Assembly: GCF_900478295.1 (NCBI RefSeq)
Contig: NZ_LS483488.1
Coordinates: forward strand, 496,001 to 560,000
Length of the DNA: 64,000 nucleotides
Direction of reading: 5' to 3'
Source of the DNA: Helicobacter pylori NCTC 11637 = CCUG 17874 = ATCC 43504 = JCM 12093
Lineage (GTDB): Bacteria > Campylobacterota > Campylobacteria > Campylobacterales > Helicobacteraceae
Shown: piece after piece, positions 17,897-27,398 of the stretch
Layout: each line of letters starts with the position of its first letter
How positions within the stretch are numbered: position 1 is the first letter of the stretch
Translations under genes and position numbers: made by a program
Notes under the pieces: model-generated
Seen by the model: the letters and a program-made list of their open reading frames with translations, nothing else
Told to the model about the DNA's origin: nothing
The model's database searches: none

Positions 17897-18211
17897 CTAC
17901 ATATCTTCGATTCTAGAAAGTCTAATGACTCTTCTTAAAATTCGTTTTTCATTCTCACTGATATATTCTCCTTGGGATTCTAAAAAAGCCTTAGAGTTTT
18001 TAATTAAAGCCACAACAAAAGGGACTTTTTTCGCATAACCTAGTGCACTCATTTCTGTGTCTATTTTAACCACTATATCTTCAAAATCTAGCTCTAATTC
18101 TGTAGAATTTTTGTAGTGTTCTGCGATCTGCCCTAATATTTCTTTTATGCTAGCATCATCTTCTATTAGCCCCCCAATAGCACGAAGAAATTTTTCTAAG
18201 CTATCTTTCAT
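17897..18211 (-). CDS. Small helical protein, second gene of the Panacea-type unit
   Basis: The product is 104 residues, predicted all-helical, without membrane segments (MKDSLEKFLRAIGGLIEDD; ending RRVIRLSRIEDM). Its ATG overlaps the stop of the frameshifted Panacea gene by four bases (ATGA), so expression depended on coupling to that gene. I do not recognise the family. It may be a toxin partner or an accessory of the unit. If the upstream frameshift is real, translation of this gene is probably reduced. Confidence 0.6.
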   Translation of the reverse strand: MKDSLEKFLRAIGGLIEDDASIKEILGQIAEHYKNSTELELDFEDIVVKIDTEMSALGYAKKVPFVVALIKNSKAFLESQGEYISENEKRILRRVIRLSRIEDM

Positions 18212-18655
18212 GGTTTATTCTTAGGAAGTAATGCTTCTTGTAATAATTCTTTAACTGCTTTAATATCATCCCTTTTTATAACTTTTCTCATACCTTTCAC
18301 GTGATGCTTAGACCATGCACTTTCTTTTTGATGGGTTGCTTTAACCATATTCCAAGCATCTGCATCCTTATACTGATTGTAGATTTTAGCAAGTTCTTTT
18401 TCTTTTTCTCTGTCTATATTATTCGGTATTTTCTCTCTTTTAGTGATTGGGGTTGATCCATTGATACAAAAATTACGATAAACATCAGGAATAACAAGCC
18501 CATAATCCCAAGCTTGAAAATCTTCTTTAATGAGTTTAGAATCGCTTTCTGCCTGAGCAATTATATAGCATTTTTTGCAATTTTAGGTTAGTTATAGGTT
18601 TTTGATTATCTAAACTTAAATTGATCAAAATTTTTGCTGCGTCTAATGCTTTCAT
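18208..18655 (-). pseudogene. Panacea-domain (DUF4065, SocA-like) protein gene, frameshifted
   Basis: On the minus strand an ATG at 18655, preceded by AAAGGGAGCAGAGCC, opens MKALDAAKILINLSLDNQ then KPITNLKLQKMLY. This is the start signature of the Panacea/SocA-like domain. The frame ends soon after, but continues in another frame as IIAQAESDSKLIKEDFQAWD, YGLVIPDVYRNF and ATHQKESAWSKHH, which fit the rest of the domain. The break lies at about 18559-18567, in TATATAAT, as one extra or two missing bases. Panacea proteins act as antitoxins in PanAT toxin-antitoxin pairs and as a proteolysis adaptor in SocA. Rejoined length is about 148 residues. Confidence 0.75.
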
Positions 18656-18706
18656 GGCTCTGCTCCCTTTATGTGGTTATCATGCAACTGCTGATTCCAC
18701 AAATAT

Positions 18707-18720
18707 AACTAATTTTAGTT
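18707..18720. promoter_or_regulatory. Palindrome upstream of the Panacea-type unit
   Basis: AACTAATTTTAGTT is a 6-2-6 palindrome 52 bases before the start of the unit. Toxin-antitoxin units often bind their own promoter, so an operator is possible, but a chance AT-rich palindrome cannot be excluded. Confidence 0.25.
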
Positions 18721-18783
18721 AATGACTCTAACATCATGAATTTTTGTTGTTTTGTGCAATGGCTATGCAAAAAGAGAATTCTA

Positions 18784-20160
18784 CTACTTCTCTAGCAAAT
18801 TGAGTAACGCCCTTTTATACTCTAATGCCGTTGTTTCATCCTTGCCTTCAAAGCGGCTGACTAAATAGGGGGTGGTGTTGCTTGCGCGAATAAGCCCAAA
18901 ACCATGTTCAAAAACCACTCTCACGCCATCAATACTGATGATTTCTTTGATTTTAGGGAAATGGCTTGGCGGGTTTTTAAGCGCTTTTTGCAAGTTGTGA
19001 ATGATTTCAAATTTTTCTTCTTCGCTCACGGCAATTTTTTCTTCAGGCGTGGTGTAGGAATAGGGGAGTTTTTTAATGGTGTTTTCCAAATCGCTTGGAC
19101 TTTGTTCAAGCAATAACTCCAAAGCCCTTAAACATGCGTAAAGGGCGTCATCATAGCCAAAATAGCGTTCTTTAAAAAAGATATGCCCGCTCATTTCAGC
19201 CGCAAAATGCGCGTTGGTTTCTTTGAGCTTGATTTTTAGATTGCTGTGCCCGGTTTTATACATGAGCGTCTTACCAAAGGTATTAATCGTGTTATACATC
19301 ACTTGAGAGCATTTGACTTCGCCTATCACAAAGGGGGTGATGCCTTGAGCATGCAAGCGTTTAGCGAATAAAATCGCCAATTCATCGCCCGCATAAATAT
19401 GATGAGAGCTTAGCATCGCAATCCTATCTGCATCGCCATCAAAAGCAAAGCCTATCAAAATAGCGTTTTCTTGCATGTGTTTTTCTAAATCTTTTAAGTT
19501 TTTCGCTTCGCTAGGGTCTGGGTGGTGGTTAGGGAAATTCCCATCAGGATCGCTATAAAGACTATCAAAATCAATGTTTAAAGCCTTTAAAATCGGCTCT
19601 AATCCTAACGCTCCCACGCCATTACCAAAATCCAGGGCGATTTTGTATTTAAGGTTTTTTAAATGCTGAAAATCCTTGATCAAATAGCGCTGATACGCTT
19701 CTAGGGCATTGACTTTCTCTGGTGTTTCTTTTAGGGGTTTTATTTCATGCTTGGCGTTTAAAAGCGTGTCTTTTAAAGCTTGAATGTCCTTGCCATAAAA
19801 CGGGTTTTGATTGAGCGTGATTTTAAAGCCGTTGTATTCTTTGGGGTTGTGAGAGCCAGTGATCATGATAGAATTAGGGCATTTAATACCATTGATTTCA
19901 TTAAAGGTCGCAAAATACGCTACCGGTGTGGGGATTAGCCCTAAATCATACACTTTCAAGCCGCTTGATTGTAGCCCTGCGCTCAAAGCTTCAAACAAAA
20001 AGCGCCCATGCACCCTAGCGTCATGCCCTACAAACACGCTTTTATCGTATTCTCGCATGATTTTCCCTAACTCCACACCGATACTAAAAGCCCCCTTCTC
20101 ATCTAGCGTGGTGGGGTAAATGCCTCTAATATCGTATTCTCTAAAAATGCTAATGTCCAT
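18784..20160 (-). CDS. algC: Phosphomannomutase / phosphoglucomutase
   Basis: The product is 458 residues, an alpha-D-phosphohexomutase of the AlgC/PMM-PGM type. The phosphoserine loop is ITGSHNPKEYNG (about residue 100), the metal loop GFAFDGDADRIA (about 240), and the sugar-specificity loop AEMSGHIFF (about 320). The C-terminal phosphate-binding loop is GLIRASNTTPYLV. It interconverts 1- and 6-phosphohexoses, feeding GDP-mannose and fucose for Lewis antigens and LPS core sugars. It starts one base after the pflA stop, so it is likely the last gene of the nuo-pflA-algC run. Confidence 0.93.
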   Translation of the reverse strand: MDISIFREYDIRGIYPTTLDEKGAFSIGVELGKIMREYDKSVFVGHDARVHGRFLFEALSAGLQSSGLKVYDLGLIPTPVAYFATFNEINGIKCPNSIMITGSHNPKEYNGFKITLNQNPFYGKDIQALKDTLLNAKHEIKPLKETPEKVNALEAYQRYLIKDFQHLKNLKYKIALDFGNGVGALGLEPILKALNIDFDSLYSDPDGNFPNHHPDPSEAKNLKDLEKHMQENAILIGFAFDGDADRIAMLSSHHIYAGDELAILFAKRLHAQGITPFVIGEVKCSQVMYNTINTFGKTLMYKTGHSNLKIKLKETNAHFAAEMSGHIFFKERYFGYDDALYACLRALELLLEQSPSDLENTIKKLPYSYTTPEEKIAVSEEEKFEIIHNLQKALKNPPSHFPKIKEIISIDGVRVVFEHGFGLIRASNTTPYLVSRFEGKDETTALEYKRALLNLLEK

Positions 20161-20161
20161 G

Positions 20162-22567
20162 TTATGACTCCTTGTTTTTGAATAAATTTAAACCCTGTTC
20201 GCATAAATTTTGCCATGCGTTTGTTTGATCTTTTTGTTTTAACTGAACGCATTTTTCTAAACTGGATTTAGATTTTGCTTTTTGATGGGTTAGATCCAGT
20301 AGGCTTGATTGTAAATACAAGGCTTTTTGGTGATCTTCTAAAGAAAGCCTGCGGTTTAAGAGTTTGTCTAGCGTTTCTAACGCTTTTGAATAATCTTTGG
20401 TGGTCCTGTAAGCGTCAATGAGAGCAAATTCGCTAAAAGGCGTGTAAGAATAGTCCTTGTAAGCGTCTTGGAGTTTGAGTAAGCTTGTGGCATAAATTTT
20501 GACGCTTTTAGGATCTTTTTCATTCTCTAGCAATTTAAAATAAACCAACGCCATGCGTTTATCGCCTTTGAAATGTTTTTCTAAAAACGCATACAAATGG
20601 AGAGCCAATTCTTTTTCATTGTTTTGCATGTAATCTGAAAATAAAACAAAAGCAATATCATAAAATTCTTTTTTGTTTAAGCCTTGAGCGAGAGTTAAAG
20701 CGTCTTTAGAGGCCAGAGTGGAATTTTTAAAATCCCCTAAGCGGTAGTAATTGCGCCCCAAACGATAAAGCCATATTAATTTCTCGCTAGGGGTTTTAGC
20801 CGCTTTTAAAGCGTTTAGGGCAATGATTTGCGCTTTTTCTTTGAGCGATGCGAAATACAAGCAATCAAAGGCTTGGATTTCTTCTTTGGGGCTGAATGCA
20901 AAGGCTGTGATCTGGGATAAATATTTTAAGGCTTCTTCGCAACGATTGTCCTCTAATGGGGTTTTAGCAAGGATATTGAGCGTTTTCTGGATCAAAGGGG
21001 AATCTTTGGGCAAATTTTTTTGCATGCTTAACACTTCAGCATAACGCTTATCTTCAAACAATAGTTGGGCTTTTAATTCTAAAGCCTTTAGGGCTTCATT
21101 AGAATTAGGGAAATTGTGGATGATTTTGTCATAGTGGGCGATTTTTTCTTGCGTGTTCCCCTCCATGGAAAAAAGGGCTTTTTCATCGCGCGCCCTAACG
21201 ACAGAAGCTTTATCCAATTCCGCATGGTCTTGCAAATATTGCAGATTGTAAAGGTGGGCGTTTTTAAAGTCCTTGATCCTTGCATATAACGCCCCTAAAT
21301 CATAAAGCGCTTGCTCTTTAGCTTTCAAGTCATCGTCTTGATTGAGGAGCAAGTGAGCGATCTCAATCGCACTTGCATTCATCTGGTTTTTTTTCAATAA
21401 CTTGAGCAAGTCCAGGGCTGATTCGCTATGCGTAGAAATATAATCAGGGTTGGATTGGACCACCTTATCAATGAGGTATTTAGCGTTATTAAAATTTTGA
21501 TAGTTTATCTCTGCTTCGGCCCAATTAAGCGCGATTTCACTCGCGCTCTCTTTGTCTTTGGCGTTAGAAAAAGCTTCTTTAAAAAGCATGTTAGCGTTGC
21601 TCAAATCAGAGCCTTCAGCCGCTTCAATGGCTAAACGCATTTGGGCTAAAGGAGCGTAGCGGGAATTTTTGTATTCTAAAAGAATGCGTTTGTAATAGTG
21701 CATGGCCTGTTTGTAATTGTTGTTTTCGTCTAAAGCTTTGGCGACATAGTATAGCGCTTCAGGGATATTGGGATCAGTCGGGTAATTTTTAATCCACTTG
21801 GTGCCAATGTCTATGAGTAAGGATTTTTTAATGCCTAATTGGCCTAATGCGATAATTTCTAATAAATACAGATCTTTTTTAAACATCGTTTGAGGGTAGT
21901 TTTTAAACGCGCGGCTGATCGTGCGTAAAGCGTCAAAATAGGCTTGCGAATCCATTTGTTTTTTAGCCTCTAAATAAGCGTTTAAATCATAGCCCTTTGT
22001 GGTGAGTAGGGGTTTGTTATTCACATCCAGTTCTTGAATGATAGGGGTTTGAGCGTCTTTAATGACAATGGGGAAATTCAAGCCTTTTTGAGCGTTGTCT
22101 TTTTTGCTCAAAAAAGGGATGTTTTGATCATAGCCTATGATTTGCCACATTTTGGCTTTAGGATCGTTTTCCACAAAAAGGGGGATCGCTTTTTTATAAT
22201 CCCTATCAAAAGAAAAAAGGGTGAGCCTTCGCATCACTTTGGGTTTGATGTGTAAAATGAATTGTTGTTGGCGCATAGAATAGGTGATATTGAAAAAAGC
22301 GTTTTCTAAAGGGGTAAAGCCCTCTTTAGGAATGGAGTCTATCACGCATTCTATGGGGCGTTTAGCACGTATAATGGATAAAGACGCTTCAATCCCGCTT
22401 GGCGGTTTTTCATTAGCATAAAAACAAGAAAACGCCTTGTTGTGCCGTAAGGTTAAAACAGAAAAATCTTCCCCCCCTTCCTTGCCTTGCGTGAGCGTGA
22501 GACTTAAGGCGTTGAGAGAATGGGAGAATAAGCCCATTAAAAGAAAGATTTTTGACTTAAGCCACAA
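20162..22567 (-). CDS. pflA: Paralysed-flagella protein PflA (flagellar motor TPR protein)
   Basis: The product is 801 residues from a TTG at 22567 that overlaps the nuoN end by 11 bases. The TTG is preferred because it gives a full signal peptide (MWLKSKIFLLMGLFSHSLNA), while the next ATG, ten codons later, leaves a shortened one and has no ribosome site. After an N-terminal beta-rich region (to about 160), repeated helices of TPR type run to the end. In epsilonproteobacteria PflA builds a periplasmic disk of the flagellar motor together with PflB, and its loss leaves flagella immobile. Placement behind the nuo genes couples a motor part to the respiratory operon. Confidence 0.9.
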   Translation of the reverse strand: MWLKSKIFLLMGLFSHSLNALSLTLTQGKEGGEDFSVLTLRHNKAFSCFYANEKPPSGIEASLSIIRAKRPIECVIDSIPKEGFTPLENAFFNITYSMRQQQFILHIKPKVMRRLTLFSFDRDYKKAIPLFVENDPKAKMWQIIGYDQNIPFLSKKDNAQKGLNFPIVIKDAQTPIIQELDVNNKPLLTTKGYDLNAYLEAKKQMDSQAYFDALRTISRAFKNYPQTMFKKDLYLLEIIALGQLGIKKSLLIDIGTKWIKNYPTDPNIPEALYYVAKALDENNNYKQAMHYYKRILLEYKNSRYAPLAQMRLAIEAAEGSDLSNANMLFKEAFSNAKDKESASEIALNWAEAEINYQNFNNAKYLIDKVVQSNPDYISTHSESALDLLKLLKKNQMNASAIEIAHLLLNQDDDLKAKEQALYDLGALYARIKDFKNAHLYNLQYLQDHAELDKASVVRARDEKALFSMEGNTQEKIAHYDKIIHNFPNSNEALKALELKAQLLFEDKRYAEVLSMQKNLPKDSPLIQKTLNILAKTPLEDNRCEEALKYLSQITAFAFSPKEEIQAFDCLYFASLKEKAQIIALNALKAAKTPSEKLIWLYRLGRNYYRLGDFKNSTLASKDALTLAQGLNKKEFYDIAFVLFSDYMQNNEKELALHLYAFLEKHFKGDKRMALVYFKLLENEKDPKSVKIYATSLLKLQDAYKDYSYTPFSEFALIDAYRTTKDYSKALETLDKLLNRRLSLEDHQKALYLQSSLLDLTHQKAKSKSSLEKCVQLKQKDQTNAWQNLCEQGLNLFKNKES

Positions 22568-24029
22568 ACTCTAAAAGCCCTCGCATCATAAAAACAGAGA
22601 ACAAGCACGCTAACGCCATGGCAATAATGACCGCATAAATGGGCATGGTAGCGTTTTGGGTGTAAATATCGTTTTGAGCGTAGCTTTGTAAGGGCTTATT
22701 GAAAAACATCGCTACGAGCCAACGGAAATAATAAAACGCAGCCACCGCGCTATTAATTAACATCACCACCGCTAAAAGAATGTGATTGCTCTCTAAAGCG
22801 CTTTCAACGGCTAAAAATTTCCCCCAGAACACGCTAAAAGGCGGGATTCCTGCAAGCCCAAAAACAAAAATAGCGCCCAAGATCGCCACTAAAGGGTGGG
22901 TTTTGATAAGGCCGTTGAATTTAGAATAGGGGTGATCGTAGCGTTCATCCCATGTTTTTTCCCGGCTTTTTAAGAGCCATAAAAGGCCAAAAGCCCCAAT
23001 GTAAGTGAATGCGAACATGAACCAATAAACAAACATCGCTTGTTGGCTATCTTCAGTGTGGATAAACACGCATGCTAAAGCGAACCCAGAATGCGAAATG
23101 GAACTATAAGCGAGCATTCTTTTGACATCTTCTTGCCATAAAGCAATGAAATTAGGGATGGTGATAGTCATAAGAATCAAAACATAAAAAATGTCTTCTA
23201 CCCAAGCGATGCGAGTGTCTATAAACGCCCCAAAAAGGCGAGTCGCTACCACAAAGCCGGCGATTTTAGGCACAATGGAAATATAGCTCGCAAAGACCGG
23301 GTTATTGCCCTCATACACATCAGGCATCCAAGTATGGAAAGGTACTAAAGAAACCTTAAAGCCAATCGCTCCAATCAAAAAGATAGCGCCCATCGCAAAG
23401 AGCATGGGGTTTGTGATGCCTTCAGTGTGTAAGTATAGGGTAATGACTTCAAGATTCAAGCTCCCTGTGAGCAAGTAAAAAGCCATCGCCCCCATAGCAA
23501 AAAACGCGCTCGCCATCGCCCCCATAGTGAAATATTTGATCCCTGCTTCTAAGCCGTAGCGTTTATCGCTCAACGCCATTAACACACAAAGGGGTAAGGA
23601 CGCTGTTTCTAACCCGATAAGGATTAGCAATAAATGGTTGCTTGAAACCATGAATTGAAAGCCAGCGACAATAAACAAGTATAGGGAATAAAATTCAGCG
23701 GTCTGAAATTCGTTGAAGCGCTCTTTTGAAAGGGCTAAGAAAATGAGCAAAAAGGCTGAAATCAAGACAATGCTTTGAGAGATGAGCGAGAGGGTATCCA
23801 AGCTCAAAAACCCAAAAAAGGCGTTTTCTTGCTCTTCTAACCCTAAAACCACCAAAAAATCCAAAACCAAAAAAAGCATGCATAAAAACACATTCAAATT
23901 GCGTGAAAACCTGGAAGTGAAAGCGTTGATTAAGAGCGTGAAAATCCCCCCACACACCAACACCAGCATGGGTAAAATGCTCTCAAAATTAAAGCTATCA
24001 AAAGAGATGTGGAGACTATCTATTAACAT
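22557..24029 (-). CDS. nuoN: NADH-quinone oxidoreductase-like complex I, subunit N
   Basis: The product is 490 residues, with about 14 membrane segments of the antiporter-like Mrp/NuoN family. The functional lysines expected in the proton channel lie around LEAGIKYFTMGAMASAF and FKVSLVPFHTWMPDVYEG. LWQEDVKRMLAYSSISHSG is the family core signature. The start overlaps the nuoM end by 14 bases. It is the last of the 14 nuo-type genes. Confidence 0.95.
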   Translation of the reverse strand: MLIDSLHISFDSFNFESILPMLVLVCGGIFTLLINAFTSRFSRNLNVFLCMLFLVLDFLVVLGLEEQENAFFGFLSLDTLSLISQSIVLISAFLLIFLALSKERFNEFQTAEFYSLYLFIVAGFQFMVSSNHLLLILIGLETASLPLCVLMALSDKRYGLEAGIKYFTMGAMASAFFAMGAMAFYLLTGSLNLEVITLYLHTEGITNPMLFAMGAIFLIGAIGFKVSLVPFHTWMPDVYEGNNPVFASYISIVPKIAGFVVATRLFGAFIDTRIAWVEDIFYVLILMTITIPNFIALWQEDVKRMLAYSSISHSGFALACVFIHTEDSQQAMFVYWFMFAFTYIGAFGLLWLLKSREKTWDERYDHPYSKFNGLIKTHPLVAILGAIFVFGLAGIPPFSVFWGKFLAVESALESNHILLAVVMLINSAVAAFYYFRWLVAMFFNKPLQSYAQNDIYTQNATMPIYAVIIAMALACLFSVFMMRGLLEFVA

Positions 24030-25554
24030 AAGAAACCTCTTTTATCTTAGTATCCAATGAACCTAAAAAAGGGAGCGAGCGGATTTCTATCACCTCTAAA
24101 AGCTGCTTAGAGCCTTGCTCAATCGGTTTTAAAAGGATTTTAGGATAAATCCCTAAAATTAAAATCAAAGCTAAAATCACGCTCAAAACCCCTACCTCAC
24201 GAGCGTTCAAATCTTCAAACACGCTGATTTGATTGCTCCCGGCTTTCAAATTACCAAAGAAGACATCTTTATATGAAGTGAGCATGTAAATCGCTGAGAG
24301 AATGATGCTTGTTCCGGCAATGATAGCTAAAAGAGGGTAAGTGGCAAAAAACCCCAATAAGCTTAAAAACTCTCCCACAAAGCCAATGCTTAAAGGCATG
24401 CCCACATTCGCCATTAAAACGATCATAAAAAAGGCGGCAAAAACAGGAGCGCTTTTAGCGATGGATCCAAAGCGAGCGATTTCTAAACTGCTGGCGCGCT
24501 CTTCTAAGATACCAGCGAGCAAAAATAATCCCATGACAATAACGCCATGCGCAAACATCATAAACACCGCCCCAGAAATCCCTTCAACATTGAAAGAAAA
24601 AACCCCAAGCACCACGACTCCCATGTGCGAGAACGAGCTATAAGCGATGAGGGTTTTTAAATCTTTTTGAGCGTAGGCTAGAAAACCTCCATAAATGATC
24701 ATGCAAAGTGCTGCAATGGCTATGGGGGTTAAATAGATTTCTGAAAGCTCAGGAAAAAGCGGGAGCAAGAAGCGTAATAAGGCGTAAGTCCCCATTTTAG
24801 AAAGCAAGGCTGAAAGCATGACAGAGCCTAAAGTAGGAGCGTTAGAATACGCATAAGGTAGCCATGTGTGTAAGGGAAAGAGCGGGATTTTAACCGCAAT
24901 CCCTATTAAGAAAGCCACAAAGAGCCAGATTTTAACCCCGCTAGAAAAATTCAATTGATACCAGTCTAAAATATCAAAACTCATCATGCCGTAATTATTC
25001 GCGTAATCATACCCAATGTATAAAATGCCTAAGAGCATGCATAATGACGCTAAAAAGGTGTAGAGAAAAAACTTCATGCCAGAATAGATCTTATTATTAC
25101 GGCCAAAACGACCGATGAGGTATAACACCGGCAAGAGCGAGATTTCCCAAAAAGCGTAGAAAAAGATCGCATTAAGAGAAGAAAACACGCCCATCAAAAT
25201 CCCCTCTAGCAATAAAAGACAGATCGCAAAGTCTTTACGACGCTCTTTGACATAAATCACGGACAATAACACCACGATAGCGTTTAAGAGCAATAAAAAG
25301 AGCGCGATGCCATCAATGCCCACATGGTAATTCACGCCAATTTGATAGACTAATTCCTTCATTTCTTCAAACTGCATGCCGGCTGTTTGAATATCAAACC
25401 CATGCCACAACAACAAGATTAATAACAATTCAATCAAAGCGATGACGATCGCATACGCCCTGCTCGCTTGATCGCTCATAAAGAACGCTAATAGCGCGCT
25501 CAGCATGGGGAAAAAGATCACCACGCTTAAAAGATGCGCATGTAAAAACTGCAT
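24016..25554 (-). CDS. nuoM: Complex I subunit M
   Basis: The product is 512 residues, an antiporter-like membrane subunit. Signatures are FFYAFWEISLLPVLYLIG, KIPLFPLHTWLPYAYSNAPT and AQKDLKTLIAYSSFSHMG; the conserved Glu of the quinone-to-proton chain lies in the first. It starts three bases after the nuoL stop. It is one of three proton-pumping paralogues (L, M, N) in tandem. Confidence 0.96.
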   Translation of the reverse strand: MQFLHAHLLSVVIFFPMLSALLAFFMSDQASRAYAIVIALIELLLILLLWHGFDIQTAGMQFEEMKELVYQIGVNYHVGIDGIALFLLLLNAIVVLLSVIYVKERRKDFAICLLLLEGILMGVFSSLNAIFFYAFWEISLLPVLYLIGRFGRNNKIYSGMKFFLYTFLASLCMLLGILYIGYDYANNYGMMSFDILDWYQLNFSSGVKIWLFVAFLIGIAVKIPLFPLHTWLPYAYSNAPTLGSVMLSALLSKMGTYALLRFLLPLFPELSEIYLTPIAIAALCMIIYGGFLAYAQKDLKTLIAYSSFSHMGVVVLGVFSFNVEGISGAVFMMFAHGVIVMGLFLLAGILEERASSLEIARFGSIAKSAPVFAAFFMIVLMANVGMPLSIGFVGEFLSLLGFFATYPLLAIIAGTSIILSAIYMLTSYKDVFFGNLKAGSNQISVFEDLNAREVGVLSVILALILILGIYPKILLKPIEQGSKQLLEVIEIRSLPFLGSLDTKIKEVSYVNR

Positions 25555-25557
25555 TTC

Positions 25558-27396
25558 TTATCTCCCAAAAAAAGCTACAAACGCTAATAAAATTAAAACC
25601 CCAGCCACCATGAAGCGCAGCATGGAGGTTAAATTCCCATCTTGGCTAGCCCTAAACACACGCCCTATAACAAAAACGCTTCTTCCTATGGTATCCACTA
25701 TCGCATCAATGATTTTCAATTCCACGACTTGGTGCAAGAATGAAGCGATGGCGCTAAAAACTTTTGCAATCCCTTGATAGAGTTGCGGGATATAGTATTG
25801 GTTGAGCAAGAGCTTGTATAAAAAGCCCCCCTCTTTTTTGGAAGTGATACCATTTTTATATTTAAATATGGCATAGGCGATACTCAATAACACCACTATG
25901 GTGGTGATACTGATTAAAAGAGCGAGCGGGACTAGATACTCTCCAACGCTGGGGATCACTTGAGAAATAAAATGAAAAAACGGCTCTTCAAAAAACCCGG
26001 CAATGACCGCTAAAATCCCTAAGGGTAGCATGCTTAAAAGCATGAAATTTTTGGCTTCATGGGGGTGGTTGATTTCGTGCTGTTTGGGTGCAAAAAACAC
26101 CAACATGATGAGCCTGAAGCTATAAAAAGCGGTAAAGATCGCTCCAATTAGAAGAACAAACCATAAAATGTGGTGGTGCATCCCAAAAGCCACTTCTAAA
26201 ATCTTGTCTTTAGAAAAGTATCCTGCGAAAGGGTAGATCCCGCACAAAGCCACTGAACCTATAATCATAAAGATCGCTGTGATTTTCATAGGCTTGTATA
26301 AAGCGCCCATTTTAGTAATATCCAGATTGTCTTCCATCGCATGCATGACATTCCCTGATCCTAAGAAAAGGAGGGATTTGAAAAACGCATGCGTGAAGAG
26401 ATGGAAAAGCGCGATCGCATAAGCCCCAAGACCGGCCGCTACAAACATATAGCCTAATTGAGAAAGCGTGGAATAAGCCACAATGCGCTTTAAATCTTTA
26501 TTGACTAAAGCCATGCTCGCTCCAAAAAGAGCCACAAACGCCCCTAAACATGCGATGAAATAACCCACTTCAAACACCGCACTATACAAGGGATTGGCTC
26601 TGATGATTAGATACACCCCAGCGGTTACCATCGTCGCTGCATGGATGAGAGCGGATACAGGGGTTGGCCCCTCCATAGCGTTGGCTAGCCATGTGTGCAT
26701 AGGGAATTGCGCGCTCTTCCCCATAGCGCCAATGAAAAGAAACACGCTAATGCAAAAGAGCATGGAATAATCGGCGTTATTGAGCATGCTAAAGACTTCT
26801 TTATACTGGAGGGTGCCAAAATTCCAAAAGATCAAAATAATCCCCATGAGCATGCCTAAATCCGTGATCCGATTCATCACAAAGGCTTCAATGGAAGCGT
26901 CATTCGCGCTTTTTTTATGATACCAAAAGCCAATGAGCAAGTAAGAGCATAGCCCCACCCCTTCCCAGCCAATGAAAAGCCCTAAAAAATTATCGCTCAA
27001 CACCAACACCAGCATGGAAAACACAAAGCCGCTGAGGTAGGAAAAATAGCGGTTAAACCCTGTATCATGCTCCATATAGCCTATAGAATACACATGCACT
27101 AAGAAAGAAACTAAAGTTACCACGACAATCATGACCGCATTGATATTATCCAGTATGAGAGAAAAGCCCACTTTAAAATTCCCTACCACGATCCAGTCAA
27201 ACAAATATTTTTCATAGCTTTGATGATGCCATGCTTGAATGAAAAGAACCACAGCGCCAATGAAAGAAACCAGCACGCACAAAGAATTGAAAACGCCCAC
27301 ATGCAACGCTTTAGCTTTAGCCCCAAACAGCCCCGCATAAACTGCGCCGATTAAAGGCAAAAACAACACCACTGACAGCAAAGAAGAATACTGCAT
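25558..27396 (-). CDS. nuoL: Complex I subunit L
   Basis: The product is 612 residues from the ATG at 27396; a TTG two codons earlier overlaps the nuoK stop and could also start it. NuoL is the distal proton-pumping antiporter-like subunit with the long lateral helix at its C-terminus. Core motifs are IGWEGVGLCSYLLIGFWY, GKSAQFPMHTWLANAMEGPT, and LVNKDLKRIVAYSTLSQLG. AAAGG lies about seven bases before the ATG. Confidence 0.95.
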   Translation of the reverse strand: MQYSSLLSVVLFLPLIGAVYAGLFGAKAKALHVGVFNSLCVLVSFIGAVVLFIQAWHHQSYEKYLFDWIVVGNFKVGFSLILDNINAVMIVVVTLVSFLVHVYSIGYMEHDTGFNRYFSYLSGFVFSMLVLVLSDNFLGLFIGWEGVGLCSYLLIGFWYHKKSANDASIEAFVMNRITDLGMLMGIILIFWNFGTLQYKEVFSMLNNADYSMLFCISVFLFIGAMGKSAQFPMHTWLANAMEGPTPVSALIHAATMVTAGVYLIIRANPLYSAVFEVGYFIACLGAFVALFGASMALVNKDLKRIVAYSTLSQLGYMFVAAGLGAYAIALFHLFTHAFFKSLLFLGSGNVMHAMEDNLDITKMGALYKPMKITAIFMIIGSVALCGIYPFAGYFSKDKILEVAFGMHHHILWFVLLIGAIFTAFYSFRLIMLVFFAPKQHEINHPHEAKNFMLLSMLPLGILAVIAGFFEEPFFHFISQVIPSVGEYLVPLALLISITTIVVLLSIAYAIFKYKNGITSKKEGGFLYKLLLNQYYIPQLYQGIAKVFSAIASFLHQVVELKIIDAIVDTIGRSVFVIGRVFRASQDGNLTSMLRFMVAGVLILLAFVAFFGR

Positions 27397-27398
27397 GC

